64,000 nucleotides of DNA from Coptis chinensis (Eukaryota; Streptophyta; Magnoliopsida; Ranunculales; Ranunculaceae): assembly GCA_015680905.1 (NCBI GenBank), contig CM027378.1, positions 71,639,501 through 71,703,500 on the forward strand, read 5' to 3'. The translations under genes were made by a program, and so were the position numbers. The notes under the pieces are model-generated. The model did not search any database. It saw only the letters and a list, made by a program, of their open reading frames with translations, and had not been told where the DNA came from. Below are positions 21,713 to 32,839 of the stretch, one piece after another; the first letter of the stretch is position 1, and each line of letters opens with the position of its first letter.

Positions 21713-22010
21713 CCTCCCCCTTCCTCCCAACAAGGGAAAACAAAGGAATAAAAGATACTACTCTTTCCCTCCAATGTCTGACATGAAATCATGGTTGAAG
21801 ACTGAGCCAGAAAGGATACCCTTCTAGGCAGCAACCGAATAGTTTAGGTAAAGTTGGGTCCCCCTTCCCACCAACAAGGGAAAATAATGGAATAAAAGAC
21901 TCTACTCTTTCCCTCCAACGTCTGACATGAAATCATTGGTTGATGACTGCGCCATAAAGATACCTTTCCAGGCACCACAACTAAATAGTTTAGGTAAAGT
22001 TGGGTCCCTA
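21713..22010. repeat. Tandem duplication of about 145 bp
   Basis: Two adjacent copies of a block running from CCCCCTTCC(T)CCCAACAAGGGAAAA through CTCTTTCCCTCCAAYGTCTGACATGAAATCAT to AATAGTTTAGGTAAAGTTGGGTCCC, the first ending about 21862 and the second about 22010. No coding similarity. Confidence 0.8.
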
Positions 22011-22188
22011 ACCAAAACCACAGAACACGACGAGATAGCACAGAGGTTGAAATCTAAAGATGAAAAGTGTATGACACTTTAACACGCTGACACGGGTTCA
22101 TATTTGTGATCAGACCAGAATTAAATGAGTTTCCTGGGATACTTAACAAAGCTAAGGCACACAGTCATAACGAGGAACTCAAAAGAAG

Positions 22189-22308
22189 AAAAATCACTTA
22201 CAGAAAGACTCCTCATGAGAAGAAATTCCACTTCCTCAATAGACAACTTAGTGTGCTCAGCAATGACACTTAATGGAATAGTTCGGTCCTCCGAGGGTCA
22301 GCTGCAAC
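22189..22308 (-). pseudogene. RPN9: RPN9 (26S proteasome lid subunit, PSMD13) exon
   Basis: One exon read leftwards after a TTGCAG acceptor: PSEDRTIPLSVIAEHTKLSI then EEVEFLLMRSLS and a GTAAGT donor. This is the start of the PCI winged-helix region of the non-ATPase proteasome subunit 13, a structural lid component (family knowledge). A TGA sits directly before PSED in this frame. The following exon, expected to read HLIEGIIDQVEGTVHVSW, is not found to the left. Isolated exon next to an unrelated phosphatase fragment. Confidence 0.8.
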
Positions 22309-22717
22309 AAGGAAATCCAGGATCAGATTCACCAGTTTTTTACCAAATAGGAGCACAATATATAACCAAATAGAACTGCTAATACTAATGTTGGTTCTCA
22401 TCTTCATGCTACTGAAAGAAAGAAAGAGAATATGTTTCTTTTTTTTTTGCTAAAAAAAAAATAACCTTCACATATGTCGCTGATATTATAGAACAAATTA
22501 TATAACAAATTATAGTTGAACAACTTCAAAATTTTAAAGACTTATTACTGATGGATGAATTGACCTCATCAAAAAGCTTTTAACTTTTGAAAATTTTGTT
22601 AAAAGCACCTGAAGTAGTGATAATTTACACTACCCCACAGGGTTAGACAACAGCATTCCCTACCCATTTTTCAGGTGCCCAAAGAACAATAGAACTTCTA
22701 TGCATCGATTTTCAATC

Positions 22718-23128
22718 CTATGTCCAAAAAGAAGAAGGGATTCCATGTTCTTGAAACCACTCATGCATATGAAACTTTTCATGGAGCACAGACCTTACAT
22801 CTTTATGCAGTGATAGTTGTCTGAGCAGAGGAAGTATAGTAGGACTTCCGAGAGCTGAAATGAACAGGAACAGGAGAAGTATGGATTATGAATTAGTTGA
22901 CAATCATGCAGTTTTGAAGCATTGGTGTAAAAGTTATTTGGCATAGTCCACGGTTCAAAATGTTGTAGCTCATAATACCTAATCATCGTAAGGCTGTCCT
23001 GCTGAAAATGGAACACATGGTATTCCGTTCAGTGGTTGCAATAAGAAACTGAATGGGTTATTATCAACGATAACAGTTCGGCAGAGATTCTTTGATAGAC
23101 ATGAGAGATCCTTCACATGCTCCCAATA
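22718..23128 (-). pseudogene. Small CTD-phosphatase-like protein (SCP/TIM50 type), last exons
   Basis: Read leftwards, exon about 23128-22987 encodes HVKDLSCLSKNLCRTVIVD then NNPFSFLLQPLNGIPCVPFS and AGQPYDD. After an intron, exon about 22857-22718 encodes RQLSLHKDVRSVLHEKFHMH and EWFQEHGIP to a TAG. This is the C-terminal half of the plant HAD-superfamily FCP1-like small phosphatase (V-I-V-D-N-x-P is its third HAD motif). The catalytic DLDET-type motif lies upstream and is absent. A frame change occurs near the start of the second exon (LSEVLLY versus LRQLSL) and near the end. Same strand as RPN9 but unrelated. Confidence 0.8.
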
Positions 23129-23521
23129 CTGCATGTGATGTATACACCAGCAAGTTTTATAAAATACCAAAAGAAGGTACAAACCTTTCAGCTTAAGCAG
23201 TCAAACATCAGAGATGCTAAATTTTCACCAATTTTATAATCACAAAGTGATCCACTTGAATAGGCCTAAACAGAAATTGTAGATACCATCACTAACCTAT
23301 ACACTACAAAACCTAAAAGCACTAAAGTTTAATTTTGTGATTTGATTCATACATGTGTCGGGAACTGGAAAATCTGAATACCTTGAGATCTATAAAAAAA
23401 AAATGCATTTGCTGAGAAATGTTTTTAAACTAGCTTATTTCAGCATAAAGAAAATTTCATTAGCTACAAAAGAAATAAAGTGGGACAAAGCATCGCAGAT
23501 AAAACAACAGCATACCCAAAG
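23129..23521. other. Spacer, nothing recognised
   Basis: Non-coding, AT-rich. Possibly intron of the phosphatase-like gene at its left end; ends with ACCCAAAG, the left target duplication of the next element. Confidence 0.35.
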
Positions 23522-24011
23522 CAATGTTTTGAAAACTGAACCGGTGATCGAACCGATTTTTTGTTAAAATGGTTCAACCAGGTTCAACCATGGTTCAACT
23601 TGGTCGGACCGATTGATGTTTATTTAACAAATTTTTTAATAATTACAATAATAAAATGAATAAATATATGTTTTAATTCAATATTAATTGGTATTATATA
23701 TCAAAATAAATTTATTATACAAAAAATACATAGTAGTATGTTGGTTTGGAGTTTGGATTATCTTGTTTAGGTGTTAGGTTTAACTCCCCACATTATCAAT
23801 TTTTCAAAAAAAAAAAAAAAAAAAAAATTATATAAGGGTGATCCGGTTTAGAGCTGAACCGGTTCACATGGTTCACCTGTTCAACCACGGTTTAAGCTTA
23901 GACCGAGGGTCCAACCATAAACTCAAGTTTTAACTGAACCGAACCGAAAATTTACCGATTCCAGTCGGACCCCGGTTCAACCACCGGTCTGGTCCGATTT
24001 TCTAAACATTG
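23522..24011. mobile_element. hAT-type MITE, 490 bp
   Basis: Terminal inverted repeats CAATGTTTTGAAAA (left) and TTTTCTAAACATTG (right), with 8-bp flanks ACCCAAAG (23514-23521) and ACCCAAAC (24012-24019), a target duplication with one mismatch, as expected for hAT. The interior is full of GGTTCAACC/GAACCGG motifs in inverted arrangement and has no transposase. An A-run occurs at about 23806-23827. Confidence 0.82.
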
Positions 24012-24019
24012 ACCCAAAC

Positions 24020-24689
24020 ATAACAACATGGTGCAACCCAAGAACCAGGACAAGAAAGACAAATATGAAATCCTCAATTAAGCCCAAAACAACATTTCAA
24101 GTAACCAACCTCAAAATATGACAGCCTCCAACCAAAACACAAACAGGGTGTCAATCAACCCATCCCACAAATTCGACCAAAACAAACAAAATTCCTTTAT
24201 AAGACATCCACTAGAATCACTGGACACCCAATCAGGTCAAGAATAAAAGAATTTTTTTACACCTTATTCAACATGTTTTCTTTATTACACTTACGTATGG
24301 CATATAAGACAAGATGTATCTGCAAAGGTCTCTCTCTCGATCTACGATAGTGTCAGTGTCAGGTAAGACAAAACTAAAAGAGTCTAGCTGTTGTAAAAAA
24401 CCAGAACAAAAATAGAAGGAGATTTTGAAACTACCCAATCAGGACTAGGTATCTGATAAACAGCAGCTAGAAACACCCACCTAAAATGTTTACAGTTTTA
24501 AAAGTATATTTTGGATCCTAAAATCCACCAGTCCAAAGAGCTCTATCTCTAAATGAAAAGTTTACAGGTCGAAAACCTCAGGTGACTAAATCTTTTTGAT
24601 TCTTTAAGTTACGGTGCTTGGGTGATACTTATAGAATGGTTATGTGATCTTCAGTTTATCAACTCTTAAAAGAGGATCCTAAAGGGCAA
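24020..24689. other. Spacer, nothing recognised
   Basis: Non-coding between the MITE and the Helitron fragment. No structure seen beyond short AT-rich runs. Confidence 0.35.
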
Positions 24690-25310
24690 GGGTACATGAG
24701 CCAATAAAAATTAATCTTACAAGTGAAGACATATGGACCACCACCATTGTTAATTGCATAGTCTATTTTTCCACCCATTGATGTGAAAGCAAAGATCGAA
24801 TTATATGATCTTATGTTTTCAATAAAATGAGTGCTTCTTGGTCCCCTTAATTCAAGCAGATCCTTTAAGAATTGTGGAGGATTCTTCAATAGTGGAAGTT
24901 GTATCTTTCCCACTTGACAACAAATGGAGAATGTAGGAAGTTGTCTCTTTTGTTTCTTGTTGTTCCTTTCTTCATTCCAGAGTATAGCTCCACAGAAAGA
25001 ACAAATTTTGTTGGGTTCACCAAAGTCCCATAGTTCTATATAAAGAAAAAAAAGATAAGAAAAAGTATATAAGTTATTAATCGAAATATTCAACGTGTTT
25101 AATTTAATACTTACCAATATCGCGAGTACTTTTGCGAAGTGGAATGCTGTCAATTAAATCAAAATCTGACAAATTAAAATTTGTTGAATTGTTGTTGATG
25201 TTCTGAAAATCAACATCAGTAGTGATGCTTCTTTTCCTATTCACGGTTTCTTCTCTGTGCATAGACTGAACTTTTCGAATATTTGAAATTCTGGTAAGCA
25301 CGTGAATCAT
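24690..25310 (-). pseudogene. Second Helitron: N-terminal exons of its Rep/helicase
   Basis: Read leftwards, exon 25310-25116 encodes HREETVNRKRSITT and ends TRDI/GTAAGT. Exon about 25037-24690 encodes LWDFGEPNKICSFCGAILW, KIQLPLLKNPPQFLKDLLEL and IRSYNSIFAFTSMGGKID, then NNGGGPYVF. This is the N-terminal C-x2-C zinc region and following Helitron_like_N segment of Helitron proteins, which precedes the HUH Rep domain. That segment is missing from the plus-strand Helitron at 2.7 kb, but orientation and distance make it a separate copy. No frame continues left of 24659. Confidence 0.85.
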
Positions 25311-25436
25311 TTATAACCAACTCTCTTTGTGGGAGAAGATTGCATCTTAGCCTTGATTTACGAACCTGTTTATTCTTCTCCTTGGCCATAGGGATTTCTT
25401 ATAATAAAGATAAAAAAAGGCAGAATTATAATTGTA

Positions 25437-25600
25437 AGGGACACTTAATATAGAGTAGTTAGATTGAACACATACAAAAGACGTACTTTTTTATCTTTAT
25501 TATAATTGTAAGGGACACTTAATATAGAGTAGTTAGATTGAACACATACAAAAGAAGTACTCAGATATATAGAGTAGTTAGATTGAACACAAAAAAAAAA
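25437..25600. repeat. Short direct repeats
   Basis: TTGTAAGGGACACTTAATAT with AGAGTAGTTAGATTGAACAC occurs at 25433-25476 and 25507-25550, and the second half again at 25571-25590. Non-coding. Confidence 0.8.
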
Positions 25601-25689
25601 AAAATTAATCATGCACTCACAAAAAAATCTAATATAAAGAAAAGAAGTACTCAGATATATAATTACATGCACATACAAAAAAATTATGA

Positions 25690-26145
25690 ATTAAATCATG
25701 TAATTTAAAATTTTAACATTACCTTCATGTAAAGAAACGACGACAGAAGTGAATCCAGAAGGCAAACTCTAATATAAGGTTCTGTTAACAATAGCAAACA
25801 AAGTTTTGTTAGAAAATAAAGTTTTATTCAGAGTTTCGTATTTAAGTACACTGAACACAGAATATCTCCCTGGTCATGCAATTTAAAAGATTGATTCAGA
25901 TAGCTTAGAAGCCAGAAGGTCAAAGTAAATTCAGGACCCAATTGCAAACTTTAGGAAAACCAAATCTACAAATTGACATTAAGACATTTGATACCTGCTG
26001 TTAGGCCATGCATGGCAACTAACAGTCTCACTATCTTGTACTCTGACTTAGACACCAGTGCCTAAGACAATATACCTTCACGTATTAATTGATATATTAT
26101 ATTCAATCAGTATGCGTTGAGGGTATCGAGAGATAGAGCAAAGAT
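25690..26145. other. Spacer, nothing recognised
   Basis: AT-rich, no coding similarity or repeats seen. It could contain the 5' flank of the minus-strand Helitron fragment. Confidence 0.35.
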
Positions 26146-26148
26146 ATT

Positions 26149-26420
26149 ACAAATTGCATGATCCTTTCCAATCAAGACACACTACTTGATGATGTAGGGA
26201 GGCATTACTACATATTTGGAGAGGCAGCATCCCTTTATGAAGTTAGTTTTCCATCTAGATTTTGGAAGCCTTCACCAACTCAATCTGTTACAAAAGGACC
26301 AAGTGCTATCACAGCACAACGCAGGGTATCGGAAGCACAGGACACGGGCTTTACCTTTTTGGGTTGTAGGATCACTGGCGTCCTTTCCACGCTTATATTA
26401 GCTTATAACATTACATTCCA
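26149..26420 (+). pseudogene. Pectinesterase fragment
   Basis: The frame reads NCMILSNQDTLLDDVGRHYY, then IFGEAASLYE, then AITAQRRVSEAQDTGFTFLG and CRITGVLST. These are the QDTL...GRHY, DFIFG and ITAQ.R......GF.F..C.I.G elements of the right-handed beta-helix pectin methylesterases that de-esterify cell-wall pectin (family knowledge). The residues between GRHYY and IFGE that carry one catalytic aspartate (VDFIFG) are lost, as is the LGRPW part after about 26400. A flavin-monooxygenase piece follows within 60-280 bp. Captured or decayed fragment. Confidence 0.75.
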
Positions 26421-26477
26421 TTACTACCAAGTGTTTTCACAGTATAGAAAGATGAGCACTTCTTCATTGACACCATC

Positions 26478-26884
26478 TTCCATCTACTCACCTTGTCGAG
26501 AAACATCACCAACACTCCAACAAACACTCCAATTTTGGCTTGGGGTGATGGCCATTTTTGTGGTACCAAAGATACTATCACTAAACAGCCCAACACTCAA
26601 GTGAACAACAATACATTTGGAGTTGGGCTGGAACAAAAGAAAGCACTCAAAGGACTAATAAGTGACTACTTATAGAGTTTAGCACATTTATATATGTCCG
26701 GGATGAGGTGTAGGCTAGCACATGTTCGTAAGGGGACTTTTAAGTTACCTAGAATAAAAAAGATGGAAAAAGATGTCCTGCAGTGGGAAAAGCACATGAA
26801 GCAGTGCACTGGCGAAGTTCTATCGGTGATCTTGCATAAACTTAGTGCAGATATGGTACAATGATTAGTTGTGGGCCGTCGATA
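26478..26884. repeat. Duplicated segment, copy 1 (flavin-monooxygenase piece)
   Basis: About 400 bp from TGACACCATCTTCCATCTAC to ATGGTACAATGATTAGTTGTG is present again at 38526-38929 in the same orientation with only a few differences. Left and right flanks of the two copies differ. No terminal inverted repeats or target duplication are evident, so the mechanism is unclear. Confidence 0.9.
26693..26875 (+). pseudogene. Plant flavin-containing monooxygenase-like fragment, copy 1
   Basis: The frame reads GMRCRLAHVRKGTFKLPRIK then MEKDVLQWEKHMKQCTGE. It resembles the C-terminal M/I-E-x-D...W...MK region of plant FMO-type enzymes. One extra A after GGCGA breaks the frame here relative to the second copy, where the similarity continues further. 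The function of this subfamily is not fixed. Lies inside the duplicated segment and next to the pectinesterase piece. Confidence 0.5.
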
Positions 26885-27371
26885 AATGAGTTTTATGGAC
26901 GACTAATGGCCGTGGTTTTGGGTTTAAAACAACAGCTTCGCACTGTCTAGAGCTGCGTCCTGCTCGATCAAAAAACGAAATTGAATAGTTTCAATCCCTT
27001 ATTGCAGACGGCTAATGGCAGTAGAGTATTTGAAAATCTAATTTATTGGATGCACCTGCTGCTTCAATATGATTGGCTACCCAAATAATTTAAATTCAAA
27101 CTACACTATATTAAGAAACCATAATCAAACTTAAGTACCAAAACATCTTTATATTTATCATTCCATCCAAAATGTTTACATTGCAATACCATATACTATA
27201 AAACTTGAAGTTTGACAAAATACCAAAATATTTGAACTCAATCTTGTTGCTCAAGTATTCAATAACTAGCTAGAAACACTATCCAAAGACCAAAAAACAA
27301 CTATGTACTTGGATTTACAAAGCACGACAAAAGAAGATAAGTTTTTGTCGATTTAAAAGCTTCATCGATCA

Positions 27372-27569
27372 ATGAAAAACCACGTAATTTTTTGGCCAAG
27401 TAATCACGTCACCAAGCACGATATCTCCAAGTCTTCCATCTCCTTCATACAACGGTGCAAAATCATCGAGTATCTCATCGATTCGGACATTATACGAACT
27501 TGGAAGTGTCGTTAAATAGGTGCAGACTTCTCCAAGTGCAACCACAGTCTTTGTTATGAAACTCTTCAA
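27372..27569 (-). pseudogene. Possible CACTA accessory-protein C-terminus
   Basis: Frame read leftwards: MKSFITKTVVALGEVCTYL, SYNVRIDEILDDFAPLYEGD and GDIVLGDVITWPKNYVVFH, then stop. The ending, (D)xIGxVVxWPxxLV-like, resembles the C-terminal end of proteins encoded beside TNP2 in plant CACTA elements, but the match is short and from memory. No CACTA ends could be assigned around it. Treat as tentative. Confidence 0.25.
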
Positions 27570-27599
27570 GTGACAAGTTGTAGATTGAGGTCGGATATT

Positions 27600-28966
27600 G
27601 CGGGAATCATCCTGAACTGGTGATTGTTGTATTTCCTAAAAAAAAAACAAGGAAATTAATGTAGCGTTAGAGACTTTAAATAGCTTACTGAACACAAGAA
27701 CCAAAAGCACCCAAGAGTTCAATCATTGATGAAATGATCTTCAGTATGCATTTCCAAAAGTTTGTCACTTAATGTTCACTATAATACATGGCAAGAAATG
27801 TTATCAGGAATATAACAGTTAGGATTGAGCTGTTGGCAGTTAATAACTATGGAACATCTACCTTTAAAATATACTAGTACATGTGCATGTATCGTTAGGA
27901 TATTTTCCATCCTTCCCTAACCAAAACTAACTTCATCTCATCAATTTCGACGGACAGATTATTTTCAGTCTTTGTTTAGGAAAAGGATTTATCAGAGAAC
28001 TTCTTTGTATTACTTTCTGGCACAAGGAATTGAGACAGAAACTAGTTAACAACTTCACTGTCACAACAAAAACATCAAACCATGGGAACTCTCATCCAGT
28101 TTGAACTGCTAGATCGATTCCTCCTCTCATCTAGATAGAAGAGATCTTGAATATTGAAGTACAACTGTAGAAGATAACTAGAATTCCACTGAGTTACTTC
28201 TCATGCTAAACACAGCCTAAAACTTCTATTCAACAACAGAAGACCTGCATTTTCACATAGTTCTGCATTATTGCATTGAGAAACATTCGACTCGCAGCAG
28301 TGTGGAAATTGGAGAGGTCTTAGGTGGCAATTTTTTTTTTTTTCACAAATGCTGGTTTGAGACACTCAGACCAAGAGTTCCAAGACCTCTGAAATATTTT
28401 TGACACCTCTGAAATAATGCAAAACCTTTGAAATAATGCAAGACCTCTGTAATATTTTTCACAAATGCTTCTCTGAAATTATACTTCTTGAAAATAATAC
28501 AGACAGTATATATACTCAGACCAGCATCGCAACTAATTTAAACTCAAACCAGCTTATGGAAATTGGAGAGGCAACTACAATTTACAGCCAACCATTGGAA
28601 ACCGGAGAGGACCGCAGTATTAGGTGCACAATAACTCCACACTAGAGGATCACCTAGCAACACAAGCAAAGAGACAAAAGAAGAAAGACAAGCCCTGAAG
28701 AACTCCTATGTGAAAGCTACCTCGATAAAAACGTAAAACTCCATTCTAAGTTTCTAACCCGATTGCCCCATGAGCCTCTTCCAAACATATGAAAGATCCG
28801 CATCATAAAACTACTTTGGTGAACAAGCAATTGATCAATCGCTTCTCTTTGTAATTGATATCATTTCATAGAGACCAATCTACGAATAAAAAGACTGCAG
28901 CAGCTTAAGATGTTTTGTGATTCAAACAACCATTCATGGTTATCTAAAAAGTTATCCGGAAAGTTT
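27600..28966. other. Spacer, nothing recognised
   Basis: Non-coding. A small cluster of near repeats (CCTCTGAAATA...) lies at 28385-28455. No family similarity on either strand. Ends at the left edge of the Ty1/copia element. Confidence 0.4.
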
Positions 28967-29577
28967 TGTTGTGAATAATTAATCTACTTGAAACAACGTT
29001 ACCCATTGACCAAACGGATCAATCCTACACAAAGATTGATCTTTCTCAATAAACAAGACTTCAACACCCTCCAAGCAATATCCCAACACTTCTCAATATC
29101 AAATAACAAGCATATAAAGTAAAACAATTAATGCAAAAGAGAACCAACCACAAGACAAGGATATATCGTGGTTCGGCAATTTGCCTACATCCACACTGGC
29201 GAGATCCAAGCTTTACTAGAAGTCCAGAGTAACAGATTACAAGAGCTCTCAATTCACTCACAAAGAATGAACACTCAACTCACTAAGAATTTCTCTCTTA
29301 CAATCTCTCTCTTTCTTTCTTTTTTGGAAAAGTTAGGTTTTCCAAAAAACTGATTTTGTTTTTATACTAAAAAACAAAAAATCGCGGTTACTGTAGCGAG
29401 GCCCGCAAACAAAAGACTGAGCGCGGGCGCGCTCCCTTTGAGCGCGGGTGAGCGCGGGCGCGCCCCTTCTGAGCGCGGGTCGCGCCAATTCACTGGACCA
29501 TGAGCGCGAGTCGCGCCCCCTTTGAGCGCGGGCGCGCTCTGACCGTGAAAAGCAGAAAAACGCCCTTTTTCTCTACA
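28967..29577 (-). repeat. Copia element 1, left LTR
   Basis: 611 bp, from TGTTGTGAATAATTAATC to CTCTACA; on the element's own strand it starts TGTAGAG. The GC-rich region 29400-29540 contains repeated GAGCGCGGG(T)CGCGC motifs. Confidence 0.88.
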
Positions 29578-29691
29578 TTCTCCACCTCGGTGAGGTTTTA
29601 ACACATAAAACCGAGCCGAACACATCCAGCAAGAGCACATCCATCCAGAACTCGCAGTCAACCGCCCCGAAGGGGCCATGCCCACAAAGGG

Positions 29692-29945
29692 CCACCCACA
29701 AAGAGTGTCATGCTCACAAAGAGCCACCCACAAAGAGTGTCATGCTCACCAAGAGCCACCCACAAAGAGTGTCATGCTCACAAAGAGCCACCCACAAAGA
29801 GTGTCATGCTCACCAAGAGCCACCCACAAAGAGTGTCATGCTCGCAAAGAGCCACCCACAAAGAGTGTCATGCTCACAAAGAGCCACCCACAAAGAGTGT
29901 CATGCTCACAAAGAGCCACCCACAAAGAGTGTCTTGCTCACAAAG
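29692..29945. repeat. 32-bp minisatellite, about 8 units, inside copia element 1
   Basis: Unit GAGCCACCCACAAAGAGTGT followed by CATGCTCACAAA, 32 bp, repeated head to tail about eight times with only A/C/G changes at one or two positions. It lies just inside the left LTR, between it and the coding part. No unit contains a stop in any plus-strand frame, which makes long meaningless plus-strand frames here. Confidence 0.95.
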
Positions 29946-32242
29946 AGCTATCTTCACAGAGAGTCATGCTCACAAAGAGCAATCACGCCCACAAAGGGCC
30001 ATGCCTACGAAAAGGCATCAATCAACAATGCATGAGCCTCCACCATATGTGGAGTACCCCAACCAATGTTGAAACTCAACTCCATAGAGAACCTTCTACA
30101 ACCCAAAACCCTTTTGCCCCCAGCAATGAAACAAATTCCCAAGTACAAAAAACTTGTCACGAGCCTCCACCATTTTCTGCATATCCACCGACCAATCTCA
30201 GAATGAGCATCTCTAACAGGCTTCCTTGAAACTATCCGCTCATCATCTTCAATATTCAATCGTGAGGCAAACCGAAGTCCGGTTGACCATAATGCTTCAC
30301 TGGCTTATCATGCCCGTACTTCATAACTTGTTTCACACTTCTCTTTGGCTTTGATCTAGCCAAAGTTTGCTGCTCAGGTTGTTGTAACTCTACTTCTTGT
30401 TGAATAGTTCTTTCACTAAGAACCTCACTCTCTTTAGCATCCTCAGACGCTTCTATCTCAATCACTTGAGATTGTATAGAATCACCCCTATTTCCAGCCT
30501 TCTCCGGCCTGCTAAAAAATAGCACCGAAGTCTCATCAAAGGTAACCTCACTGCTGACCAGGAACTTGTGGTTCTCTAGACACCACAATCCGTATCCCTT
30601 TCCTCCCTTTGCATAGCCCAAGAATATTGTTTTCCTAGCTTTAGAATCAAGTTTACTATCATTCATGTGGTAGTAAGCACTAGATCCAAACACTCGCAAA
30701 GTACCATAATCAGCTGGTTTCCCTGTCCACACCTCATAAGGTGTTTTCGCGATCTATCGCGGAACCGGTGATCTATTATACAAGTAACACGCCATGGCCA
30801 CTGCATCTGCCCAGAACTCTTTGCCAAGATTGGCATTGGAAAGCAAACACCTAGCTTTCTCAAGCAACGTGCGATTCATTCTCTCTGCTAACCCATTCTG
30901 CTGTGGCGTGCCCCTCATTTGTCCAATTAATCCGGCAATTCCTTGTTGCGCACAAAACTCTTGGAAAGGCCTATAGGTATACTCAGTACCATTGTCAGAC
31001 CGTAAAGTCTTCACCTTCCTATCTGTGCGATTCTCAACCCTTGCCTTCCACTTCTTAAATGTCTCAAAAACTTCATCCTTGGACTTCAAGATATATACCC
31101 ACACATAGCGTGTATAATCATCGATGAAAGAGACATAATACCGGTTTCCTCCCTTAGAAGCCACTCTAGAAGGTCCCCAAACATCCGTATGCACATAATC
31201 CAGGATGCCTCTCGTCTTGTGCTTGCTTGTACCGAACTTGACTCTGCACTGCTTGCCATAGACACAATGCTCGCAGAATTCCATACTTGGTTTCTCCAAG
31301 TCTTTCAGTAGCCCTCGCTTGCACAACTCAGACAATCCCTTTTGGCTCATATGCCCAAGGCGCATATGCCACAATTTTGTGCACTCAGAATCATCACTAC
31401 ATGTACCCACTGCTACATTACCTATCACTGTACTACCCAACAAAGTATACAAGTTTCCATGTCTTTGACCCTTCATAATGACTAGAGAGCCACTAAGGAT
31501 CTTTAGGACTCCACCATTTCCCACAAAATTGTGGCCTTTAGAATCCAAGGTACCAAGAGAAATAAGGTTCTTCTTTAACTCAGGAACATGTCTCACATCG
31601 GTTAAAGTCCTCACTACACCATCATGCATCTTGACCCGTATAGTTCCAATCCCAACCGTCTTACAAGCAACGTCATTGCCCATCAAAACGGAACCTCCAC
31701 TCAAGTTCTCATAGGTAGCAAACCACTTCCTATTTGGACACATGTGGTAGGAACACCCGGAATCAAGAATCCATGTATCGGTCATGTGGTCGTCTTGTGT
31801 AGACACCGAAAGACTTACATCATTCCCATCGAAGCCGGAAGCAAGACTTGCTTCACTAACATCCTCATTCTCAAACTTACCACTCATCTTGTTACTCTTT
31901 TTCGGGCTAGAGCAATCACATAGATAATGCCCATTTTCTTTGCAATTGTAGCACCGTACATGTTTTAAAGGCTTCTTCGAACTACCCTTCCACTTGCTTG
32001 TGGAAGTCATATCATTCGACATCACCCTCGCCATCTTTTCTTTTGCTTCTTTATCAAACTTCTCTACTTTAAATCTAGCATTTGACATCTTGGGAGCCCT
32101 TTTTTTCAAGTCACACACAATAACCCAAAAAATTATTTCACTCAGAAATTTTATCGAACACCTTGTCTACATAAATTTCGAGCACTATGGTTCTTTACCA
32201 AAACTCAAAATCCTAGGTCGTATACCTCGCTCCGATACCAAT

Positions 32243-32838
32243 TGTTGTGAATAATTAACTGCGGAAACAACGTTACCCACACCAAACGGATCAATCCTAC
32301 ACAAAGATTGATCTTTCTCAATAAACAAGACTTCAACACCCTCCAAGCAATATCCCAACACTTCTCAATATCAAATAACAAGCATATAAAGTAAAACAAT
32401 TAATGCAAAAGAGAACCAACCACAAGACAAGGATATATCGTGGTTCGGCAATTTGCCTACATCCACACTGGCGAGATCCAAGCTTTACTAGAAGTCCAGA
32501 GTAACAGATTACAAGAGCTCTCAATTCACTCACAAAGAATGAACACTCAACTCACTAAGAATTTCTCTCTTACAATCTCTCTCTTTCTTTCTTTTTGGAA
32601 AAGTTAGGTTTTCCAAAAAACTGATTTTGTTTTTATACTAAAAACAAAAATCGCGTTACTGTAGCGAGGCCGCGCAAAACAAAAGACTGAGCTGGCGCCG
32701 CTTCCCTTTGAGCTGGTGCGAGCGCTGGCGCTTCTTTCCGAGCGGGTCGCGCCAATTCATCGGACCATGGCGCGAAGTCGCGCTTTTTGCCTGGTGGGCC
32801 TCGACCGTGAAAAGCAGAAAAACGCCTTTTTCTCTACG
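32243..32838 (-). repeat. Copia element 1, right LTR
   Basis: About 596 bp, from TGTTGTGAATAATTAACTGC to CTCTAC. Nearly identical to the left LTR over its first 390 bp (window order), more different in the GC-rich part. Abuts the alpha-tubulin fragment. Confidence 0.88.
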
Positions 32839-32839
32839 G

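Larger units (their letters stand above)
28967..32838 (-). mobile_element. Ty1/copia LTR retrotransposon (broken), with both LTRs
   Basis: LTRs at 28967-29577 and 32243-32838 (window coordinates) in direct orientation. Next to the right LTR, read leftwards, is TGGTATCGGAGCGAGG, a primer-binding site matching initiator-methionine tRNA. Recognisable parts in order on the minus strand are a gag zinc knuckle ([14 protein letters not shown]), a protease motif (DSGCSYHMC), GAG-pre-integrase ([10 protein letters not shown]) and an integrase core ([33 protein letters not shown]). Gag-protease-integrase order is that of the copia superfamily. Flanks AGTTT and (G)GTTT suggest a 5-bp target duplication. 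The interior is much shorter than a whole element; it is broken in several places. LTRs are alike but clearly diverged in their GC-rich third: middle-aged. A related solo LTR is at 49880. Confidence 0.9.

Noticed and set aside
29692-29945. Regular repeats that could suggest a CRISPR array
   Set aside because: The units are directly adjacent with no variable spacers, and the genome is eukaryotic.
29678-30229. Long plus-strand open frames encoding repeated HKECHA/SHPQRVSCS peptides
   Set aside because: They are translations of the stop-free 32-bp minisatellite in different frames, antisense to the copia element; no gene.
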